Assembly: GCF_022398325.1 (NCBI RefSeq)
Contig: NZ_JAKEVD010000001.1
Coordinates: forward strand, 186,001 to 250,000
Reading direction: 5' to 3'
DNA length: 64,000 nt
Source of the DNA: Shewanella sp. Isolate13
GTDB taxonomy: Bacteria > Pseudomonadota > Gammaproteobacteria > Enterobacterales > Shewanellaceae
In this document: positions 58,642 through 64,000 of the stretch, in pieces
Layout of the letters: each line of letters opens with the position of its first letter
Numbering within the stretch: the first letter of the stretch is position 1
Program-made: the position numbers and the translations under genes
Notes under the pieces: model-generated
What the model was told of the DNA's origin: nothing
What the model saw: the letters and a program-made list of their open reading frames with translations, nothing else
Database searches by the model: none

Positions 58642-58656
58642 GGCTATTTTCCACAT
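58642..58656 (-). promoter_or_regulatory. conserved block upstream of sirA2
   Basis: GGCTATTTTCCACAT is identical to 42522-42536 upstream of sirA1, at a similar distance from the start codon (89 versus 110 bases). Confidence 0.5.
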
Positions 58657-58975
58657 CTTTTTTGCGAAAAATATGCGTCACCGCAAAAAATGAGATCTAG
58701 GAAAATACAGATAGTAAAAAATCGCTGAAAACAAAATTAAAACAATAACTTACACCAATATATGGCGCAGGTTTTTCACTTGTAATTCGTTTTTTTGATA
58801 TCTAAAAGCTTGTAAAAAAAGGCTATTTACATATGAAAAAATATCAGATGTGGAATGGGGTTTGATAAAGGCTAGAGAGGTCACAAAACACTTCACTAAT
58901 ATAACCTACCCTAAGCCAAACGAGTAAGATCCGGCTTAAATAGAATGGCTAAAATAAAGATAATTTAAAAGAGTG

Positions 58976-58989
58976 TTAATTGAGATCAA
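58976..58989. promoter_or_regulatory. possible FNR/EtrA box upstream of sirE
   Basis: TTAAT-TGAG-ATCAA differs by one base from the FNR consensus TTGAT-N4-ATCAA. It lies about 115 bases before sirE. This fits anaerobic control, but a single site of this quality can occur by chance. Confidence 0.4.
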
Positions 58990-59103
58990 CTTTATTAGCC
59001 GATCATTTAACGCGCAACCATTTATAAAGCCAAATAATCACCAACGTTTAAAAGCAAATTATATTTACACAACATTTTCTTAGAACATAGAGAATTTAAT
59101 AAG

Positions 59104-61086
59104 ATGATTCCAGAACTCGGACTTATTTTTCTAATTATTAGTACGGTGTCAGCCTTAATGCTGTCATTTATTCCGCTCTATGCTTCTTATACTAAAAATA
59201 GCTATCTATTTAGCTATGTAAAGACGCTCACCGCCCTGATGACGGTCACCATTAGCGCCTCTATTTTATGTCTATTGATATCGTTTCTTACCAATGACTT
59301 CTCGGTGGCTTATGTTGCCAACCACTCCAACACTCAGTTAGCCACTTTATACAAGGTCGCCGCAGTTTGGGGCAGCCATGAAGGCTCTATGCTATTTTGG
59401 GTGGTCGCAATCGCGATTTGGGGCTGCTTAATCGTGTTCTCATCACGCTATCAGGACCCGTTATTTATTGGGCGCATGATTGCTATATTGGCGTTTGTGA
59501 TTGCTGGCTTTAACCTGTTCATGCTGTTCACCTCAAATCCATTTGCCCGCTTACTACCCAACTTCCCGATAGAAGGGCGCGACCTTAACCCCATTTTGCA
59601 AGACATAGGTCTTATCTTCCATCCGCCGATGTTGTTCCTCGGCTATGTCGGCTTGACGATTACCTTTGCAGCGGCAATTGCGGCTTTGCTTGGCGGCAAG
59701 TTTACTCAGCAACACGCTAGCTACCTGCGCCCATGGGTATTAATGGCGTGGGTATTTCTAACCGGTGGTAATGCCTTTGGTTCATGGTGGGCCTATAACG
59801 AACTTGGCTGGGGTGGATGGTGGTTCTGGGACCCGGTAGAAAACGCCTCTTTTATTCCTTGGCTTGTGGCCACAGCACTTTTGCATAGCGTGGTACTGAG
59901 TCAGCATCGCGGCAGCTTTAAGGTCACCACGTTATTGCTCTGCCTGCTAGCCTTTTCCTTAAGCTTGCTAGGCACCTTCTTAGTACGTTCAGGCATAGTG
60001 CAATCGGTACACGCTTTTGCCTCAGACCCGACTCGCGGTATGTCTATTCTGTTCCTTTTAGGCGTCTTTGTTTGTGGTGCACTGACCCTGTTTGCCCTAA
60101 AGGCTAACTTGATAAAATCAAAATCAGACTTTGCGCTCGTCTCCCGCGACAGCTTGATTCTGCTGGGTAATATCGTGTTAGTGGTGGCGGCGATTTCGGT
60201 GCTACTGGGCACCTTCTACCCCTTGCTATTTGAGCTATTAAACCTTGGGACGCTTTCAGTTGGTGCCCCTTACTTTAACAGCATGTTCGTGCCATTAACC
60301 TTTGTCGCCGTACTATTAATGGGTGCCGCCCCTTTGCTCAAGTGGCAGAAACAATCGCTTAAGCCGCTAAAGCCGTTACTGTTGCTATTTGCCGCCGCAG
60401 CCGCGATCGGTATTCTCTTTGCGCTGCAAACCCGCGACGGTTTTAACCCTTGGGTATGGATTGGTGTCACTTCAGCGAGCTGGATATTCCTCACCCTTGG
60501 CTACTTAGTGTTTAGCTTACGTTCGCAGGGCACTGCGAAGATTGCTAAGAAAGCAGCCATGCTGATCGCTCATTTGGGTGTAGCGGTAAGCATTATCGGT
60601 GCGACCGCCGTGTCTAACTTTGAAACCCAAGAACTACTCAGAATGGGGCCAGGGCAAGGTAAGGTCGTGGCAGGCTACACCTTTGTCTATGAAGATACTG
60701 TCGATGTCGATGCCACTAGCTATACCGCTATTCAGGCCAATATTCGTGTCACCGATAGCGATGACAACTTCATCGGCTATATCACGCCCCAACGTCAAAC
60801 TTTTAAAACGAACGCTATGGAGGTCTCAAAGGCGGGCATCATGCGCAACTTTGCCCGAGATCTATATGTCTCCAGTGGTCAGCAACTTAGCGAGACGGAA
60901 TACCTTGTACGCATCAGCCATAAGCCGTTGGCCTGTTGGATCTGGATTGGTGGTTTGATGATGATGTTCGGTGGCGGTATCGCCGCTTTCTCGGGTCTTT
61001 ATAGCCTAAGTCGCACACAGGCGAGATCGAAAACAATGCAGTACACAGCTACAGCCAATACACTCGAAGCTAAGGAGCTAGCATGA
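59104..61086 (+). CDS. sirE: SirE, CcmF-like cytochrome c haem lyase subunit
   Basis: This 660-residue integral membrane protein of the CcmF/NrfE family has about 14-15 helices. The haem-binding WWD region WGGWWFWDPVENASFIPW lies at about residues 236-253, and conserved His residues are in WGSHEGSMLFWV and HRGSFK contexts. It is followed by a CcmH-like and a CcmG-like gene, as in nrfEFG. A dedicated lyase is expected for the CX15CH haem site of SirA, as NrfE serves CWSCK in NrfA. The symbol follows S. oneidensis usage as I remember it. Confidence 0.88.
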   Translation: MIPELGLIFLIISTVSALMLSFIPLYASYTKNSYLFSYVKTLTALMTVTISASILCLLISFLTNDFSVAYVANHSNTQLATLYKVAAVWGSHEGSMLFWVVAIAIWGCLIVFSSRYQDPLFIGRMIAILAFVIAGFNLFMLFTSNPFARLLPNFPIEGRDLNPILQDIGLIFHPPMLFLGYVGLTITFAAAIAALLGGKFTQQHASYLRPWVLMAWVFLTGGNAFGSWWAYNELGWGGWWFWDPVENASFIPWLVATALLHSVVLSQHRGSFKVTTLLLCLLAFSLSLLGTFLVRSGIVQSVHAFASDPTRGMSILFLLGVFVCGALTLFALKANLIKSKSDFALVSRDSLILLGNIVLVVAAISVLLGTFYPLLFELLNLGTLSVGAPYFNSMFVPLTFVAVLLMGAAPLLKWQKQSLKPLKPLLLLFAAAAAIGILFALQTRDGFNPWVWIGVTSASWIFLTLGYLVFSLRSQGTAKIAKKAAMLIAHLGVAVSIIGATAVSNFETQELLRMGPGQGKVVAGYTFVYEDTVDVDATSYTAIQANIRVTDSDDNFIGYITPQRQTFKTNAMEVSKAGIMRNFARDLYVSSGQQLSETEYLVRISHKPLACWIWIGGLMMMFGGGIAAFSGLYSLSRTQARSKTMQYTATANTLEAKELA

Positions 61087-61529
61087 GCAAAGCATATACA
61101 TCTACGCTAGCTGGCTTACTGGCAGGCCTAGCCATCTTGCTTTGTATCAGCATCTCGGCTCAGGCGGCCTCAGACAAAATCCATTACACCCCAGACCAAA
61201 TTCGTGACTTGGGTTTTGAGATTGCCCATGAGCTACGCTGCCCGATGTCGGTCAATCAGAACCTATTTGACTCAGGCGCGCCTATCGCCAGTGAGCTGAA
61301 GGGACAGATCTTTTTGATGCTAGAGCAAGGTGAGTCAAAGGCTGAGATCATCGATTTTCTGGTGCAGCGCTATGGCGAAAAAATCAGGTATCAACCTAGC
61401 TTTTCGGCGGCTACTGCCCTGCTCTGGTTTGGCCCCATTCTTCTGCTTCTCGGTATTGTTGGCATCGCCGCCGTATTAATCCGTGAACAACGTAAACATC
61501 AAGATACTAATGGTAATACCTATGAATAA
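61083..61529 (+). CDS. sirF: SirF, CcmH/NrfF-like protein with a single cysteine
   Basis: This 148-residue protein has a signal peptide (LAGLLAGLAILLCISISAQA), the CcmH core, and a C-terminal membrane helix (LLWFGPILLLLGIVGIAAVLI). The redox motif of CcmH, LRCPxCQ, reads L-R-C53-P-M-S56, so the second cysteine is Ser (codon TCG). The rest of the core (NQNLFDSGAPIASELKGQIF, FLVQRYGEKIRYQPSF) is intact. Its start overlaps the sirE stop (ATGA). It presumably presents the apo-CX15CH cysteine pair for haem attachment, with a changed thiol chemistry. Confidence 0.87.
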   Translation: MSKAYTSTLAGLLAGLAILLCISISAQAASDKIHYTPDQIRDLGFEIAHELRCPMSVNQNLFDSGAPIASELKGQIFLMLEQGESKAEIIDFLVQRYGEKIRYQPSFSAATALLWFGPILLLLGIVGIAAVLIREQRKHQDTNGNTYE

Positions 61530-62106
61530 AACACATTTACTCAGCTGCTTACTGGTTTTCTCGTCTTTACTTATGCCAGCGCAGGCCCAAGTGGTCACGA
61601 AAAAGGTCTACAACACAGGTAAAGCGATTGAAAAACCACTGATCATGTCACGCTTTATCGAGATGCAGTCCGCTCGCGCCGTGCCCGATGTGAGCTTTAC
61701 CGACACTCAGGGTGGAAAGATAAACCTCAAGCAATTTAAGGGCAAATTGGTATTGGTAAACCTGTGGGCGACTTGGTGTGCACCTTGTATTAAAGAGATC
61801 CCACAGATGGAAAATATCCGTCAGGTGAACAAGAATAACGACTTGGTAGTGGTGCCTATCTCTATCGATGAAGAGAGTGACAAGGTGCAGGCCTTCCTAG
61901 ACCGCCATGAACTTGGTCATTACCAAACTTGGTTAGATCCGAAGAAAACTATCGACCAGGTGATGCCAGCAGACGTGGTACCTGCCACCTATGTATTTGA
62001 CGGTTCAGGCAACCTAGTTGGCTTCCTACGTGGTTACCTTGATTGGGGTGACAAAGAGGTGCAGCCGTATCTTGAGAAGCTCACCGCCAAATATGCACAC
62101 CGTTAA
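61522..62106 (+). CDS. sirG: SirG, CcmG/DsbE-like thioredoxin
   Basis: This periplasmic thioredoxin-fold reductant of about 194 residues starts at MNKTHLLSCLLVFSSLLMPAQA, which overlaps the sirF stop (ATGAATAA). It has WATWCAPCIKEIPQME with an intact C86-x2-C89 and a cis-Pro loop DVVPATYVFDGSGN. It is the expected reducing partner of SirF. The pair is odd: SirG has both cysteines while SirF has one. Confidence 0.88.
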   Translation: MNKTHLLSCLLVFSSLLMPAQAQVVTKKVYNTGKAIEKPLIMSRFIEMQSARAVPDVSFTDTQGGKINLKQFKGKLVLVNLWATWCAPCIKEIPQMENIRQVNKNNDLVVVPISIDEESDKVQAFLDRHELGHYQTWLDPKKTIDQVMPADVVPATYVFDGSGNLVGFLRGYLDWGDKEVQPYLEKLTAKYAHR

Positions 62107-62116
62107 GTTTAGATTT

Positions 62117-62149
62117 TAGGTCCTAGGTCCTAGGTCCTAGGTCCTAGGG
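62117..62149. repeat. four perfect TAGGTCC heptads
   Basis: Four exact units of TAGGTCC and a partial fifth lie between sirG and its terminator. The related heptad CCTAGAA/CCTAGAT occurs in the 30.5-31.1 kb repeats at the other end of the sir region. Confidence 0.9.
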
Positions 62150-62231
62150 TGATTTGAACATTGCTTTCCTCGCTAAACACCCATCTCGGTGGGTAAATTC
62201 ACCTCTCCATGGTGATCTTAGGCTATGCCAT

Positions 62232-62267
62232 CGCCTTGTCGTATCCCAAACGACAAGGCGTTTTTTT
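62232..62267 (+). terminator. terminator of sirEFG
   Basis: The perfect 10-bp stem CGCCTTGTCG / CGACAAGGCG is followed by T7, 126 bases past the sirG stop. Confidence 0.9.
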
Positions 62268-62283
62268 GGCCGATAGAAAACAA

Positions 62284-63801
62284 TTAAGCCAGAGCTTGCT
62301 CCGCCTCCGGGGACAATCGCTCAATCTTAAAGTCGTAATGAGCATAAGCCGCGCTGATCAGCGGACACACTAAGTTGAAAAAGGCGTATGGCAGGTAAGC
62401 GACTGTCGCAACCCCTAAGGTACTGGCCATATACGCGCCACAGGTGTTCCACGGTATTAGTGGGCTGGTGATCGTCGCCGAGTCCTCTAGGGTACGACTT
62501 AAGTTAACTGGCGCTAATCCACGCTTAGCATATTCCACCTTGAGCATACGCCCTGGCAGCACAATTGCGATAAACTGATCGGCGGTGATGAGGTTGGCAC
62601 CGATGCAGCTGGCTATCGTGGTGATCATCAGGCTACCGCTAGACTTCACCAATCCAAGAACACTCTGCAAAATACGCTTTAATAATCCAGTGGCCTCCAT
62701 GATGCCACCAAATGTCATGGCGCAAAGGATCAGCCACACTGTGTTGATCATGCTGCTCATGCCGCCACGACTCAGTAGGCTGTCTAACACCTCATCACCA
62801 GTTTCGGCGCTATAACCATTAAACATCGCCACCCAGATCCCTTTGACCAGCGCGACAACTGGCGTCAAGGTTTCATCACTGGCGAACTTAACCACATTAT
62901 CGAACTGAAACAGCGCCGCACAGACCGCTCCCGCAATCGTACCTATGATCACCGTAGGAAAGGCCGGTACCTTCTTCCAGGCTAAGATAAATACCACCAG
63001 CAGCGGCAACAGCAGATGAATGCCGGGATTGAATTGAGTCTGGATCAAGGAGAGTGTCATCTCAAAATCATTACTCTCTATGCCTGCCTGAGCATTAAAA
63101 CCTAATAACAGGAAGCAGATCATCGCGATGATGATACTGGGTGTCGTAGTCCAGACCATATGGCGAATGTGACTAAAGATATCGGTTCCGGCTACGGCTG
63201 GAGCCAAGTTGGTGGTATCAGACATGGGCGACATCTTGTCACCGAAATAGGCACCACTAATAATCGCACCGGCGGTGATCTCCACGCTGAGCCCCATCGC
63301 AGATGCCACACCGATTAAGGCAATACCTAAGGTGCCTGCAACGGTCCACGAACTACCGATACTGATGGCAACAACGGCGCACAGCAGGCAACATGCTGCG
63401 TAGAAATATTCGGGGTTTAACACCAACATACCGTAATAGATCATCGTCGGCACTGTACCGGCGAGGATCCAAGTGCCAATGAGCGAACCGACGGTAAATA
63501 GGATCAGTAACGCCCCGGTGGCAACACCGATACTGCGCACTATGCCCTGCTCCATCTCCGCCCAGCTATAACCATTTTTCCAACCGATTAATAGGCCTAT
63601 ACAACCGGCCATAATCAAGGCTATTTGGTTAGCACCATAGGAGCTGTCGGAGGAAAATAGGTAAACGGCGGCGGTGAGCATTATCACCAAGGCGACAATA
63701 GGTAAGAGTGCATCGAGCAGAGTGGGGACGGAATGCTTGCTATCTTGCAGCGGATCCATTGTCACGGATTCTGACTGTTGAAGATCATTATTTGAGCTCA
63801 T
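62284..63801 (-). CDS. nhaC: NhaC-family Na+/H+ antiporter
   Basis: This 505-residue membrane protein of the NhaC family has about 12 helices. It shows GSWTVAGTLGIALIGVASAMGL, GAYFGDKMSPMSDTTNLAP (the family signature with Asp and Ser/Thr residues), and DSATITSPLIPWNTCGAYMA. It exports Na+ for protons, useful in a marine bacterium. It converges on sirEFG with a terminator between, so it is unlikely to belong to the sir system. Confidence 0.92.
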   Translation of the reverse strand: MSSNNDLQQSESVTMDPLQDSKHSVPTLLDALLPIVALVIMLTAAVYLFSSDSSYGANQIALIMAGCIGLLIGWKNGYSWAEMEQGIVRSIGVATGALLILFTVGSLIGTWILAGTVPTMIYYGMLVLNPEYFYAACCLLCAVVAISIGSSWTVAGTLGIALIGVASAMGLSVEITAGAIISGAYFGDKMSPMSDTTNLAPAVAGTDIFSHIRHMVWTTTPSIIIAMICFLLLGFNAQAGIESNDFEMTLSLIQTQFNPGIHLLLPLLVVFILAWKKVPAFPTVIIGTIAGAVCAALFQFDNVVKFASDETLTPVVALVKGIWVAMFNGYSAETGDEVLDSLLSRGGMSSMINTVWLILCAMTFGGIMEATGLLKRILQSVLGLVKSSGSLMITTIASCIGANLITADQFIAIVLPGRMLKVEYAKRGLAPVNLSRTLEDSATITSPLIPWNTCGAYMASTLGVATVAYLPYAFFNLVCPLISAAYAHYDFKIERLSPEAEQALA

Positions 63802-64000
63802 ATTACATCCTTTTCTTATTCTTATGACCTAAGCACTCTTTCTGAAATTAACTCTCTAAAACAAAATCGCTTTATCTCTAAAAAACAAACTAACGTGCTT
63901 AGGCTGGAACCACATCCTTACATAAAATTAACAACATCGTCTAGCGCAGCGCCCCGTGATGAAGAGTCAACAGCGGATGCAAATGTGACGAGCAAGCCTA

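Larger units (their letters stand above)
58554..59103. other. divergent control region sirA2 / sirE
   Basis: These 550 A/T-rich bases serve both operons. I find the block shared with sirA1 (58642-58656) and an FNR-like box (58976-58989). No gene seen. Confidence 0.6.

Overview
The window looks like chromosomal DNA of a Shewanella-type marine gammaproteobacterium. The clearest marker is the octahaem sulfite reductase SirA (MccA family), with its CX15CH haem motif and dedicated sirCD and sirEFG partners. The ubiD-fre pair, a DUF3012 lipoprotein and an arfB gene fit the same group. I see no rRNA, no CRISPR array, no intact insertion sequence and no prophage.

Layout. 1-4711: a czcCBA-type RND metal-efflux operon on the minus strand, cut by the left edge, led by a His/Cys-rich secreted protein. 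4795-10888: mixed small genes, including arfB, an aroQ/accB-like pair whose BCCP lacks the biotinyl lysine, an SDR, a DsbA-family protein and an Ntn-hydrolase. 11166-16527: gdhA, then a TonB receptor paired with a membrane polyferredoxin. 16600-17530: a duplicated tRNA-Ser(UGA) gene in an array of tRNA 3'-end remnants and terminators. 17689-24216: an aromatic amino acid permease, a thioredoxin-fold lipoprotein, a GNAT, a HEPN-like membrane protein, then ubiD and fre. 24294-30322: a ribose operon rbsDACBKR with two perfect LacI-type operators. 30548-31094: three tandem copies of a non-coding repeat.

The main feature is 31111-62106. Two complete, colinear eleven-gene sir clusters lie in direct orientation (31111-42412 and 47176-58553). 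Each has sirA, a rhodanese-like protein, an FKBP isomerase with a Met-rich tail, a CcmI-like TPR protein, sirC, sirD, a NosL-like copper chaperone, NosD/NosF/NosY-like proteins and a ToxR-like membrane regulator. One shared haem-attachment module (ccmF/ccmH/ccmG-like, sirEFG) is divergent from the second copy. A 936-residue protein of unknown function and an Imm11/DUF1629-like protein separate the clusters.

Proposed working model: electrons pass from menaquinol through SirD and SirC to periplasmic SirA. SirEFG and the TPR proteins attach haem to CX15CH, and the Nos-like proteins deliver copper to the haem-Cu active site. The regulators sense something outside the membrane. The duplication suggests either dosage or paralogues specialised in substrate or induction; the sequence alone cannot decide. 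nhaC closes the window.
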